Source: an uncultured Lachnobacterium sp.
GTDB lineage: Bacteria; Bacillota; Clostridia; Lachnospirales; Lachnospiraceae
Assembly (NCBI GenBank): GCA_900543445.1
Contig: UQRC01000031.1
Coordinates: 1-34,307, forward strand
DNA length: 34,307 nt
Direction of reading: 5' to 3'
A program made the translations under genes and the position numbers. The notes beneath the pieces are model-generated. The model searched no databases and had not been told where the DNA came from. It saw only the letters and a program-made list of their open reading frames with translations. Within the stretch, counting starts at the first letter, position 1, and each line of letters begins with the position of its first letter. This document shows positions 6,007-12,654 of this stretch, piece by piece.

Positions 6007-6902
6007 TTATTGTATGGATTGTGATTATCGCAATCGTGTTGTATATGTCCGTGATTGCTAGACTTGTCGTGTTGCATCCGGTCAATACAATTCGATTCGG
6101 TATTAAAGACTTGTATTATTACTTTCGACATAAGGAATATAATACATATACCGCCGGAGTGCTTAACTGTTACTGTGCGCATTTTGGCGGTGGTAAGACT
6201 CTTTCTATCGTTCATTATGTTACCCAACTTTTCTATCGGTACAACAATAAGATGGTGTGGGATAGAGGACGGAAGAAATTTGTCCGGCAAAAAATGCATA
6301 TTATCTCAAATGTCGAATTGAAAAGCGTTCCTTATGAACCTTTACAAAGCTTGTCGCAAGTGGTGGCTTGTGCCTACAACAATAAGAAAATCGATGATGA
6401 AGCGAACGCTAGAACTGTGGTTCTCGTTCTCTTGGATGAAGCAAGTGTGCAACTTAACAGTCGCTCTTTCAAGACGAACATTGATCCGATATTCTTGAAT
6501 ACGCTTCTCACAAGTCGGCACTATCACATAAGCTTTTTGTATTCGAGTCAGAAGTTCAAGTTAACGGATGCTTTGATGCGTTCTGTGACTCAGAAATGTA
6601 TTAACTGTAAGAAGGTGTGGCGGTTCATGGTACAGTCTGAATACGATGCCGATGAGATCGAATACGCCACTGATCCTACGATGGTCAAACCGCGTAGAAG
6701 ATTAGGTTTCTTTATCACGGATAAAGACTATAATGCATATGATACACTTGCTTGTGTTGACAAGCTTAAGAAGTCAGTCGATGAAAACGACATGATGTCT
6801 CCGGAAGAAATCCTCGCCATGCGTGGCGATATTAATCCCGACAATGACAATGTCGGTCGTATGTCGAAGAAACTTCGTAGACGATACAAAAAATCGCGGT
6901 AG
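6003..6902 (+). CDS. zot: Zot/gpI-type filamentous phage assembly ATPase
   Basis: A 299-residue protein starting at ATG 6003 (ATGA overlap with the preceding gene). N-terminal membrane span (residues 2-23), then a P-loop domain: Walker A AHFGGGKT (59-66) and Walker B VLVLLDEAS (140-148). C-terminal region is basic and charged. Zot/gpI proteins are inner-membrane ATPases that strip the ssDNA-binding protein from phage DNA and drive extrusion of the coated filament. Gpl and Vibrio Zot carry their span later in the protein, so the single N-terminal span is a difference, perhaps related to the single-membrane host. Start ahead of this would run into the previous gene. Confidence 0.9.
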   Translation: MIIVWIVIIAIVLYMSVIARLVVLHPVNTIRFGIKDLYYYFRHKEYNTYTAGVLNCYCAHFGGGKTLSIVHYVTQLFYRYNNKMVWDRGRKKFVRQKMHIISNVELKSVPYEPLQSLSQVVACAYNNKKIDDEANARTVVLVLLDEASVQLNSRSFKTNIDPIFLNTLLTSRHYHISFLYSSQKFKLTDALMRSVTQKCINCKKVWRFMVQSEYDADEIEYATDPTMVKPRRRLGFFITDKDYNAYDTLACVDKLKKSVDENDMMSPEEILAMRGDINPDNDNVGRMSKKLRRRYKKSR

Positions 6903-6937
6903 GGTATAGGCGCGGAAAGCTTGCGCGCGCCTATACC
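6903..6937. repeat. perfect 12-bp hairpin directly after zot
   Basis: Bases 6903-6914 pair perfectly with 6926-6937 around an 11-base loop, beginning right after the zot stop. No T run follows on either strand, so it is a poor intrinsic terminator. It may stabilise the structural mRNA's 3' end or be the phage packaging hairpin, which in Ff is a single long hairpin in the intergenic region. Confidence 0.6.
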
Positions 6938-6952
6938 AACCGCTCAAAACCT

Positions 6953-6994
6953 TTGACAAGAATAGACATATCCCCTATAATTGATTTATCAATT
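6953..6994 (+). promoter_or_regulatory. perfect consensus sigma-A promoter with operator-like inverted repeat
   Basis: TTGACA (6953-6958), 17-base spacer, TATAAT (6976-6981). The inverted repeat AATTGA-TTTA-TCAATT (6979-6994) overlaps the end of the -10 and the expected start near 6988, where a repressor would block transcription. It drives the membrane protein gene at 7011. No other phage gene here has a promoter this good. Confidence 0.85.
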
Positions 6995-7010
6995 ATGGGG
7001 GTGTTTTATT

Positions 7011-7337
7011 ATGGAAAATGAGAAAAGACAAGATTTTTATTGGGAATCTCCTTGTGAGAAATGCCACTATAAAAAAGAGGGTAGTAGTGTATCTGGTTGG
7101 ACTACGTTCCTTTTGATAATGTTTGTTATTTCATTTTTTGGTATGTTCTATTTTTGGCAAAAAAGTGATGCTCTTGAAAAGAAACTTGAAAATGCATTAT
7201 ATATTACTGATAGTGGGGATTTACATCGTGTAAAAGACGGAAATGATAGTAAAGTTTTTGATTCTTCTTCATTCTATGAAGGGTTAGGGGATTTGTTTGG
7301 TTCTTTTGGGGATGGCTTTGGTATAGTTGATGAATAA
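7011..7337 (+). CDS. membrane-anchored accessory protein with CxxC motif and own strong promoter, unknown function
   Basis: A 108-residue protein: hydrophilic N-terminus with CEKC (15-18), one membrane span (about 29-48), a short coiled-coil-like segment (about 52-62) and an acidic, Gly/Phe/Asp-rich tail. The start at 7011 follows ATGGGGGTG. It sits outside the structural gene block, between its own consensus promoter and its own terminator, as a moron-type unit. Expression from the lysogen and an envelope location suggest superinfection exclusion or host-surface modification, but nothing in the sequence proves this. Confidence 0.7.
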   Translation: MENEKRQDFYWESPCEKCHYKKEGSSVSGWTTFLLIMFVISFFGMFYFWQKSDALEKKLENALYITDSGDLHRVKDGNDSKVFDSSSFYEGLGDLFGSFGDGFGIVDE

Positions 7338-7342
7338 AAGAA

Positions 7343-7370
7343 AAGAGGGCAGTGCGCCCTCTTAATTTGT
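7343..7370. terminator. bidirectional intrinsic terminator
   Basis: An 8-bp stem (7343-7350 with 7356-7363) with a 5-base loop. The plus side continues AATTTGTTT; the minus side continues into a T-rich stretch (complement of 7332-7344). It lies between the convergent genes ending at 7337 and 7362 and serves both. Confidence 0.8.
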
Positions 7371-7544
7371 TTCAGAATGGATATGATAAGATTTACAGAT
7401 ATTAGGTTTTCTGTACGATTTTGTGTGGTTTAGATTCGATAGATAAGTATTTGCGTCTTGTGGATTTAAAAAGGATGCAACCCAAGTGTTGATTGGGTCA
7501 CATCCGGATAAAGTGATTGATTCGTAAACATTGTATTTAGTCAT
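7362..7544 (-). CDS. small phage accessory protein, unknown
   Basis: A 60-residue frame read from 7544 with a GGAG ribosome site about 10 bases upstream. Soluble, rich in Asn, Ser and Tyr, no membrane span, no clear helix-turn-helix. It follows the gene at 7566 by 21 bases in a two-gene reverse-strand operon and ends in the bidirectional terminator. Its start (MTKYNVYE) resembles that of the upstream neighbour (MTNYEHNL). Reverse-strand genes at this end of inoviruses are often regulators or host-interaction genes; function unknown here. Confidence 0.55.
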   Translation of the reverse strand: MTKYNVYESITLSGCDPINTWVASFLNPQDANTYLSNLNHTKSYRKPNICKSYHIHSETN

Positions 7545-7565
7545 TTTCTTTAAACTCCAACATAC

Positions 7566-7805
7566 TTAGTATATATTCAGATCATCAACTGTTTTTTGTG
7601 TAATCCAATAAAATTCTTCTATGAAATGTTTGATTATTTTAAAGCTGATTGTGCCGTATTCTGATTGATAATAACTGACAAAACAATCTAATATTTCATC
7701 GTATGTTAAGCAGTCGGTCGCTTCGTCTAAGTCTTTGATGTTGTATCCTATGTTTGAGTTTTCGTTGATTGCGGTTACCATTAAATTGTGTTCGTAGTTA
7801 GTCAT
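7566..7805 (-). CDS. small acidic phage accessory protein, unknown
   Basis: A 79-residue acidic protein. The start at 7805 is fixed by a GAAAGGAGA ribosome site on the minus strand; the frame is open further upstream to 7895 but without a ribosome site. Mostly predicted helical, with a Tyr/Phe-rich centre (roughly residues 41-68). No helix-turn-helix, no membrane span, no recognised domain. First gene of the only reverse-strand operon in the prophage, so it is a candidate for lysogeny control or immunity by position only. Confidence 0.6.
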   Translation of the reverse strand: MTNYEHNLMVTAINENSNIGYNIKDLDEATDCLTYDEILDCFVSYYQSEYGTISFKIIKHFIEEFYWITQKTVDDLNIY

Positions 7806-7916
7806 AGTGGTTTCTCCTTTCAAAATAAACAATAAGTTAATGCGTACGAAGCGAAGCGCGCTAAGTACACTTCCGGGGCTATACATGAGAATCAACGTCC
7901 CGAAGCCGCGTAGCGG

Positions 7917-7963
7917 AACGGATCAGCGCAAAGAATAACGGATTGATTTAATGCTGATCCGTT
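7917..7963. repeat. 11-bp stem with 25-base loop
   Basis: AACGGATCAGC (7917-7927) pairs perfectly with GCTGATCCGTT (7953-7963). No T run follows. It could be a replication or packaging hairpin of the single-stranded phage genome, or a protein-binding inverted repeat upstream of the reverse-strand operon. Confidence 0.55.
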
Positions 7964-7978
7964 GGACTCGATTCCATG

Positions 7979-7987
7979 TGATATAAT
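7979..7987 (+). promoter_or_regulatory. possible extended -10 promoter
   Basis: TGATATAAT: a perfect -10 (7982-7987) preceded by the TGN extension. The only -35-like sequence (TTGGAC, 7962-7967) is 14 bases away, too close. A transcript from here would run through the right-end repeat to the hairpin at 8319-8348. Weak support. Confidence 0.3.
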
Positions 7988-8027
7988 AAAAAGACTGCGC
8001 GCGAAACAAATTGTTTCCCTCGGCAAT

Positions 8028-8049
8028 AAAAAAAGACGTTCATAACGTC
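8028..8049 (-). terminator. reverse-strand intrinsic terminator
   Basis: A 6-bp stem (8035-8040 with 8044-8049, 3-base loop) followed on the minus strand by seven T (complement of 8028-8034). It implies leftward transcription across 8061-8220, where no confident gene is seen. Confidence 0.55.
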
Positions 8050-8060
8050 AATTCGGGGAT

Positions 8061-8207
8061 TCATAGTCTGTTGTGCAATTTGTATATTTTAGTGGGTTTA
8101 GCTGACGCGGATCCACGCCAAGAAGTAGTGGTAAAATGTACAATATTACCAAAGATATTTTCAAAGAATAAAAACTGCTTGCCAAGTTGTACGCGCGGTG
8201 CTAACAT
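8061..8207 (-). CDS. doubtful 48-residue reverse-strand frame upstream of a terminator
   Basis: An ATG-initiated frame of 48 codons ending 12 bases before a reverse-strand terminator. The product is basic (about RVQLGKQF near the start, KPTKIYKLHNRL at the end). No ribosome site precedes the ATG, so it may be a chance frame within a conserved non-coding RNA or element end. I have an impression that similar short translations recur in Clostridia, but cannot verify it. Confidence 0.2.
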   Translation of the reverse strand: MLAPRVQLGKQFLFFENIFGNIVHFTTTSWRGSASAKPTKIYKLHNRL

Positions 8208-8223
8208 AAGACTTGCAGAAGTT

Positions 8224-8257
8224 AACTATTCGCAAAACACAAGTTTTACGAATAGTT
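8224..8257. repeat. right-end inverted repeat, putative att site
   Basis: A 34-base imperfect inverted repeat: 9-base outer arms AACTATTCG / CGAATAGTT pair fully, inner AAAAC / GTTTT also pair, leaving one mismatch and a 4-base centre ACAA. The first 16 bases equal 1788-1803 at the left end. The two arms around a short centre look like a site-specific recombinase target. It does not match the canonical Bacillus or E. coli dif sequence by eye. Confidence 0.55.
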
Positions 8258-8318
8258 ATATCAATTCGATAACAGACTTACGGCGTATAACGCCTTTGAA
8301 CGAAATAAATAACATAAA

Positions 8319-8355
8319 ACACCCTGGAACGAAACATGTCCAGGGTGTCTATTTT
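8319..8355. terminator. terminator hairpin downstream of the cytidylate kinase-like gene
   Basis: A 9-bp stem (8319-8327 with 8340-8348) around a 12-base loop. On the plus strand it is followed by CTATTTTTCTTT; on the minus strand by TTTATGTT. It sits 34 bases beyond the stop of the minus-strand gene at 8383, so it is probably host sequence and may act in both directions. Confidence 0.7.
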
Positions 8356-8382
8356 TCTTTAATTAACTAATTATTTTAAATT

Positions 8383-9018
8383 TTATTTATGCTTATTTTC
8401 ATCCATTTTCTGTCTGAAATCAAGAATTATATCTACACATTGTTCCGGTGAAATCTTACTTGTATTTAATGTCAGATCGTAACTGCGAGAATCTCCCCAT
8501 TTCTTGCACGTGTAGTAATTATAATAGCTTGCACGCTGCTTATCCGTTTTCTGTATCAGATCTTTTGCTTTATTTTCCGTAATATCATTGCGTTTGCTTA
8601 CCCATTTGATGCGATCCTCAAGTTCAGCGTGTACAAAAATATTCAAACAATCTGGATTTGAAGCAAGTGCATAGTCAGCACATCGACCCACAATAACACA
8701 GGATTCATTCTCTGCAATCTTTTTAATCGTGTCAAATTGAGCTAAAAAAACTTTGTGGTTCAGCGGCATATCAAGAAATGGTGCCGAAGAATAATTACCT
8801 CCGGAATATGTATCCATTACTAATGAATATAAGAAGCTGCTGGTCGGTTTCTCATCATGATTTACAAATATATCTTCACAAAATCCAGAATCTTTCGCAG
8901 CCTGTGCCAGTAGTTCCTTGTCGTAGAGTTTTATCTGAAGACGATCGGCGAGAAGCTTTCCTACTTCATAGCCTGCACTTCCAAATTCTCTTCCAATCGT
9001 GTAAATTTTATTGCCCAT
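8383..9018 (-). CDS. cytidylate kinase-like family protein
   Basis: A 211-residue P-loop protein. The N-terminus YTIGREFGSAGYEVG (residues 6-20) is the nucleotide-binding loop of the cytidylate kinase-like family (PF13189); an internal VIVGRCADY motif and a lid-like RIKWVSKRNDI segment are also typical. Such proteins resemble CMP kinase but their substrate is generally unproven. The start at 9018 is chosen because GGAGG lies 8 bases upstream; the longer frame to 9033 has no ribosome site. It has its own likely promoter (9054-9083), although it follows rluD by only 47 bases. Confidence 0.85.
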   Translation of the reverse strand: MGNKIYTIGREFGSAGYEVGKLLADRLQIKLYDKELLAQAAKDSGFCEDIFVNHDEKPTSSFLYSLVMDTYSGGNYSSAPFLDMPLNHKVFLAQFDTIKKIAENESCVIVGRCADYALASNPDCLNIFVHAELEDRIKWVSKRNDITENKAKDLIQKTDKQRASYYNYYTCKKWGDSRSYDLTLNTSKISPEQCVDIILDFRQKMDENKHK

Positions 9019-9053
9019 ATTAAAATCCTCCAATCCATTGAATTGATATATCT

Positions 9054-9083
9054 ATTATACATCAATTATGTATTCGATTTCAA
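9054..9083 (-). promoter_or_regulatory. promoter for the cytidylate kinase-like gene
   Basis: On the minus strand TTGAAA (9078-9083), 18-base spacer, TATAAT (9054-9059), with start expected near 9047. The -35 lies in the last codons of rluD, so this gene can be transcribed apart from the operon upstream. Confidence 0.55.
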
Positions 9084-9989
9084 TAAACAAAGCAATTTTT
9101 CAAAATATTCAGGCAATGGTGCAGAATATTCCATATATTCACCGGTTTTTGGATGAATAAAACCAATCGTTTTTGCATGCAGACATTGTCCCTGCAGATG
9201 CTTAAATGGCGAACGACCGCTGGAATACAAAGTATCTCCAAGAAGTGGGTGTCCGATGCTTGCCATATGAACACGAATTTGGTGTGTTCTTCCTGTTTCA
9301 AGCTTAAATTGCATATAGGTGTAATTTTTGAAACGTTCTAAGACCTTATAATGCGTGATTGCCGGCTTTCCGTTTTTCTCATTGATAGCCATCTTTTTAC
9401 GTTCAATCGGATGTCTGCCTATAGCGCCTTCAACAGTACCCGAATCTTCCTTGACATTACCACACACAATTCCAACATAGATACGATTGACAGAATGTTC
9501 CTTAATTTGCTGCGCAATGTTTACATGCGCTTCATCATTTTTGCAAACAATAAGAGAACCGGTGGTATCCATGTCAATACGATGTACGATTCCCGGTCGA
9601 ATTTCACCATTAATCCCACTTAAAGTATCCTTACAATGATACATGATCGCATTAACAAGAGTTCCGGAGTAATGTCCGGCAGAAGGATGTACGACCATTC
9701 CTTTCGGTTTATTTACAATTAATACATCATCATCTTCATAGAGTATGTCAAGCGGAATATTTTCCGGTTCAATTGTCGTCTCAACCGCATCCGGAATTTC
9801 AACAGTCACAATGTCATCTATTTTTACGCAATAACTTGCTTTCTGAGGTGTCTCGTTAACGGAAACCTGTTTGCTTTTGATCAGTTTCTGAAAAAAAGCT
9901 CTTGAAAACTCTGGATAAATAATACTTAAAAATTTATCCAGACGCTCTCCCTCCTGCTCTGCTTCTACTTCAAATGATTCCATTTTCAT
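9066..9989 (-). CDS. rluD: 23S rRNA pseudouridine synthase, RluA/RluD family
   Basis: A 307-residue enzyme: S4 RNA-binding domain (about 14-60) followed by the RluA catalytic domain. Catalytic Asp139 sits in HRIDMDTTG (136-144), a variant of the usual HRLDxxTSG; the HPSAGHYSGTLVNA and TGRTHQIRVHM signatures are also present. RluD-type enzymes make the conserved pseudouridines of helix 69 in 23S rRNA. Start at 9989 with AAAGGAGT 8 bases upstream. It follows lspA by six bases, so the two are co-translated; the lspA-rluD pairing is widespread in Firmicutes. Another RluA-family gene in this window makes the exact target positions uncertain. Confidence 0.92.
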   Translation of the reverse strand: MKMESFEVEAEQEGERLDKFLSIIYPEFSRAFFQKLIKSKQVSVNETPQKASYCVKIDDIVTVEIPDAVETTIEPENIPLDILYEDDDVLIVNKPKGMVVHPSAGHYSGTLVNAIMYHCKDTLSGINGEIRPGIVHRIDMDTTGSLIVCKNDEAHVNIAQQIKEHSVNRIYVGIVCGNVKEDSGTVEGAIGRHPIERKKMAINEKNGKPAITHYKVLERFKNYTYMQFKLETGRTHQIRVHMASIGHPLLGDTLYSSGRSPFKHLQGQCLHAKTIGFIHPKTGEYMEYSAPLPEYFEKLLCLLKSNT

Positions 9990-9995
9990 AAATTT

Positions 9996-10583
9996 TTACT
10001 CCTTTGATTTCTTAGAAGAAAAAAATACGGCATAATCTTCTTCTTTGTAGTAAAAGAAAATTACAAGAATCAGTGCAATTGCGGATAATGTAACATAGAT
10101 ATCTGCAACATTAAAAATCGGGAAATTAATCAGACTAAAATAAAAGAAATCAATTACATAATGATGAATCATTCGATCAATCAAATTTCCGATTGCCCCA
10201 GCAAAGAATCCCATCAAAATAACATTAAGCGGTAGAAAGTGACGATTCCACGGAATTCTTTGATATAAGATTGCAATCAGGATCAGAACAATAATGGTAA
10301 GTACGATGAAAAAAGCCATCTTGCAATTCAAAAAAGCCTGTGGATGTGTATCAAAATATGTAATGTGAAAGATCTTATGAATGAATGAAATAGGATCAAA
10401 GCTAAAAGCCGCACTCTGATTCTCCAGATATTTTAATTCAAAAACACCGTCAATGATTACAAATCCGGGTTTATTCTTAAGTCCGGTTGCTGCCATAAAC
10501 TTCGTAATCTGATCAAACAGAATCAACAGAATCGAAACTACTGCACTTTTTAACATAATTGACTTATTCTTTTTTTGTTCCAT
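9996..10583 (-). CDS. lspA: lipoprotein signal peptidase (signal peptidase II)
   Basis: A 195-residue membrane aspartic protease that removes signal peptides from prolipoproteins after lipidation. Four membrane spans (about 11-27, 88-108, 117-137, 159-177). The catalytic aspartates are Asp145 (HYVIDF) and Asp161 (FNVADIYV); GNLIDR (132-137) is also conserved. It is about 30-40 residues longer than usual, mainly from an extended extracytoplasmic loop (about 62-88) after NQSAAFSF and a charged tail. Start at 10583 with GGAG about 10 bases upstream. Between ylmH and rluD. Confidence 0.93.
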   Translation of the reverse strand: MEQKKNKSIMLKSAVVSILLILFDQITKFMAATGLKNKPGFVIIDGVFELKYLENQSAAFSFDPISFIHKIFHITYFDTHPQAFLNCKMAFFIVLTIIVLILIAILYQRIPWNRHFLPLNVILMGFFAGAIGNLIDRMIHHYVIDFFYFSLINFPIFNVADIYVTLSAIALILVIFFYYKEEDYAVFFSSKKSKE

Positions 10584-10619
10584 AAGTAGTATTCTCCATT
10601 TTCCTTATTTATATAACCT

Positions 10620-11372
10620 TCAAATATAAAGATGAAAACATACGCGAAGTTTTCCCTTTTTACTTAACGAGTTATTGGTTTCAAAAACAAAACGTCCCTG
10701 TCCACGAACAGAAACAATTGCCCCATTTTCACATGACTGATTGCAATTTGTAATGCTTTTTCCATTAATAAATACTTTTTCAGAAGCAAGACACTCTGCT
10801 GCTTCCGATCTTGACATATGATATGCCTTGGCGATAATACAATCAATTCGGTTGGATGCAATTATTTCATGAACATCACGAAAAGACGGCTGAACCTGTA
10901 GTTCACGAACCTGATCAAATACCGTGATTGATACAGCGGTATGACGGATCTGCTTGAGATTATCCAAAATAAATGGATAAATCGTATCCTCACAAAAGAC
11001 AAAATATTCATTGTCACGACAAAGCAGATCACCAACCCGACTCCGTTCAATTCCAAGATTCATTAATGCTCCAAGCAGATCCCGATGTGTTAATTTTTCC
11101 GCATACTTGGGATACTGCGGGATTAATTTTAAACAAACGATCGGATAATCCCATTCATAACAAAGAGCATCAGGGATAAATGCAACCATCTGACGCTCCG
11201 AACCATCATATCCGCCAAAGAGTTGACTCTTAGTATAAAACTCTTTCGATGCGGTATGATAAATATTTTGTTCATTTAAATTTAAAAAATCGCTAAAGAG
11301 AACAATCCCTTTCTGATCTGCCTGTCTTGATAAATCAACAAGGCGCTTTTTACATAATTCCTGTTCGTTCAT
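10620..11372 (-). CDS. ylmH: YlmH-type S4-domain RNA-binding protein
   Basis: A 250-residue protein of the YlmH family, found next to sepF in Gram-positive division clusters. The central block around YPIVCLKLIPQYPKYAEKL with THRDLLGALMNLGIERSRVG (roughly residues 75-112) is the family hallmark; a C-terminal S4 RNA-binding domain spans about 178-230. YlmH acts in ribosome quality control or stalled-ribosome rescue in Bacillus and was named for its location. Only six bases separate it from sepF and no ribosome site is obvious, so translation is probably coupled. Confidence 0.92.
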   Translation of the reverse strand: MNEQELCKKRLVDLSRQADQKGIVLFSDFLNLNEQNIYHTASKEFYTKSQLFGGYDGSERQMVAFIPDALCYEWDYPIVCLKLIPQYPKYAEKLTHRDLLGALMNLGIERSRVGDLLCRDNEYFVFCEDTIYPFILDNLKQIRHTAVSITVFDQVRELQVQPSFRDVHEIIASNRIDCIIAKAYHMSRSEAAECLASEKVFINGKSITNCNQSCENGAIVSVRGQGRFVFETNNSLSKKGKLRVCFHLYI

Positions 11373-11378
11373 ATTGTA

Positions 11379-11912
11379 TTATACTGTAAATCCCGGGAGA
11401 TCAAATGAATCCATCAAATTCTGGATATCTCCGGAAATATCAACTCCGTTTGGTGTCGCAAGGAAAATATAATTAGAAATTTTCTGAAGATTTCCGTGCA
11501 TGGCAAAGGTTGCTCCGGAGGTAAAATCGATAATGCGCTGCGCAATCTCAACATTTAATCCCTCCATATTGATTACAACTGTACGGCCATTTAATAATGT
11601 CTCGGTAATCTCCAATTCATCCTCAATCGCATTTGGTTTAATTACACATACTTCCATGCCTTGCTGCCCCTGTTTCTTATTCTTTGTGATCGGCGTAATC
11701 TTGTTAACGTTCTTCTGACGTCTCTCTGACATATCAAAATTTGTTTCACTACGCTTCGCTTGCTGCTCTTCTTTCCGTTCCTTACGGGACGGCTTCTTTT
11801 CTTTTACTTCCTCTTCTTCGTAATCATCTTCAAATTCATACTCATCGTTATCGAATTCATAATCATCTTCGTTTAATCGCATAACATCGAGTAATTTATC
11901 CATAAAACCCAT
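11379..11912 (-). CDS. sepF: cell division protein SepF
   Basis: A 177-residue protein: N-terminal amphipathic membrane-targeting helix (MGFMDKLLDVMRL), a highly charged acidic/basic linker (about 15-60) and a C-terminal SepF domain (about 85-172) with AQRIIDFTSGATFA and the conserved glycines. SepF polymerises into rings, binds the FtsZ C-terminus and anchors the division ring to the membrane in Gram-positive bacteria. Start at 11912 after GCAGGTAA. Lies between ylmE and ylmH, the standard order in Firmicutes. Confidence 0.93.
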   Translation of the reverse strand: MGFMDKLLDVMRLNEDDYEFDNDEYEFEDDYEEEEVKEKKPSRKERKEEQQAKRSETNFDMSERRQKNVNKITPITKNKKQGQQGMEVCVIKPNAIEDELEITETLLNGRTVVINMEGLNVEIAQRIIDFTSGATFAMHGNLQKISNYIFLATPNGVDISGDIQNLMDSFDLPGFTV

Positions 11913-11932
11913 TTGTTTCGTTACCTGCCTTA

Positions 11933-12634
11933 TTATATATTATAGTTTCTCTCTCCGAAAATGCCCGTTCCGACACGAACCATCGTAGCACCTTCTTCAA
12001 TTGCGACCATGTAATCTCCGGTCATACCCATGGACAGGACATCCATATCTACATTATCTATGTTTTGCTCAGCGATGTCAACCGATAATTGGCGGATTCC
12101 TCGGAAATACATACGGTTGTCCTCAGGATTCTCTACATACGGTGCAATCGTCATAAGCCCACAGATATGTACATGTGGAAGTGCTGCTATCTGGCAAACC
12201 AATTCGTAGGTTTCTTCTTTATGGATACCAAATTTACTTTCTTCTTCGGCAATATTAACCTCGACAAGGATATCAACAGTTACATCTTTTTTCTCAGCCT
12301 GCTTTTCAATTTCTTTTGCAAGATGTAAGCTATCTACGGAATGAATCAATGTCGTATGACCGACAATGTATTTTACTTTGTTGGTTTGAAGATGTCCAAT
12401 CATATGCCAGCGAATATCAGATGGTAATTGCTCCATTTTATCGCACATTTCCTGAACCTTATTTTCACCAAAATCCCGGATTCCCTGATTGTAAATCGTA
12501 GAAAGCATTTCTACAGGTTTTGTCTTGCTGACCGCAATAAGTGTTACCTCATCTCTGCTTCTTCCAGCTTTCCTGCACGCAGCGTCTACATTATCTTCAA
12601 CTTTTTTTAAATTTTCACATAACATTGTTTCCAT
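11933..12634 (-). CDS. ylmE: pyridoxal phosphate homeostasis protein, YggS/YlmE family
   Basis: A 233-residue PLP-binding protein with an alanine-racemase-like barrel. The PLP lysine is expected at Lys37 in LIAVSKTKP; DFGENKVQE, WHMIGHLQTNKVK, EEESKFGI and LSMGMTGDY are all family signatures. It buffers free PLP and has no known catalytic activity. Start at 12634 behind GGGAGAG. First of the ylmE-sepF-ylmH block; the hlyD-like gene lies 20 bases upstream in the same direction. Confidence 0.93.
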   Translation of the reverse strand: METMLCENLKKVEDNVDAACRKAGRSRDEVTLIAVSKTKPVEMLSTIYNQGIRDFGENKVQEMCDKMEQLPSDIRWHMIGHLQTNKVKYIVGHTTLIHSVDSLHLAKEIEKQAEKKDVTVDILVEVNIAEEESKFGIHKEETYELVCQIAALPHVHICGLMTIAPYVENPEDNRMYFRGIRQLSVDIAEQNIDNVDMDVLSMGMTGDYMVAIEEGATMVRVGTGIFGERNYNI

Positions 12635-12654
12635 TTTACATCTCTCCCATTCAT

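Larger units (their letters stand above)
1788..8257 (+). mobile_element. inovirus (filamentous phage) prophage, about 6.5 kb
   Basis: Gene order and protein types match a filamentous phage: HUH rolling-circle Rep, small replication-module genes, 59-residue single-span coat protein followed by a strong terminator, a secreted and C-terminally anchored adhesin, several tiny membrane proteins, then a Zot/pI assembly ATPase. No integrase, transposase or recognisable repressor is present. The two ends share the 16-bp direct repeat AACTATTCGCAAAACA (1788-1803 and 8224-8239), each within an inverted-repeat structure. The element fills the gap between convergent dtd and the cytidylate kinase-like gene. 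Identity as an inovirus is strong; the exact boundaries are inferred from the shared repeat. Confidence 0.88.
7806..8382. other. right-end intergenic region of the prophage, with host flank
   Basis: No confident gene in 577 bases. It holds an 11-bp stem-loop (7917-7963), an extended -10 sequence (7979-7987), a reverse-strand terminator (8028-8049), a weak 48-codon reverse frame (8061-8207), the right-end inverted repeat (8224-8257), a small 5-bp hairpin (8282-8294) and a host-side terminator hairpin (8319-8348). GCGAAGCG-type units recur near 7850-7860 and in the left-end arm. Confidence 0.6.

Noticed and set aside
8224..8257. Canonical dif site
   Set aside because: The arms do not match the usual XerC/XerD pattern ending in TTATGTAAACT; kept only as a putative recombination site.
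8011..8370. 119-codon plus-strand frame across the right prophage end
   Set aside because: TTG start with no ribosome site, spans the att-like inverted repeat and the host terminator hairpin, and has no domain-like pattern; likely chance.
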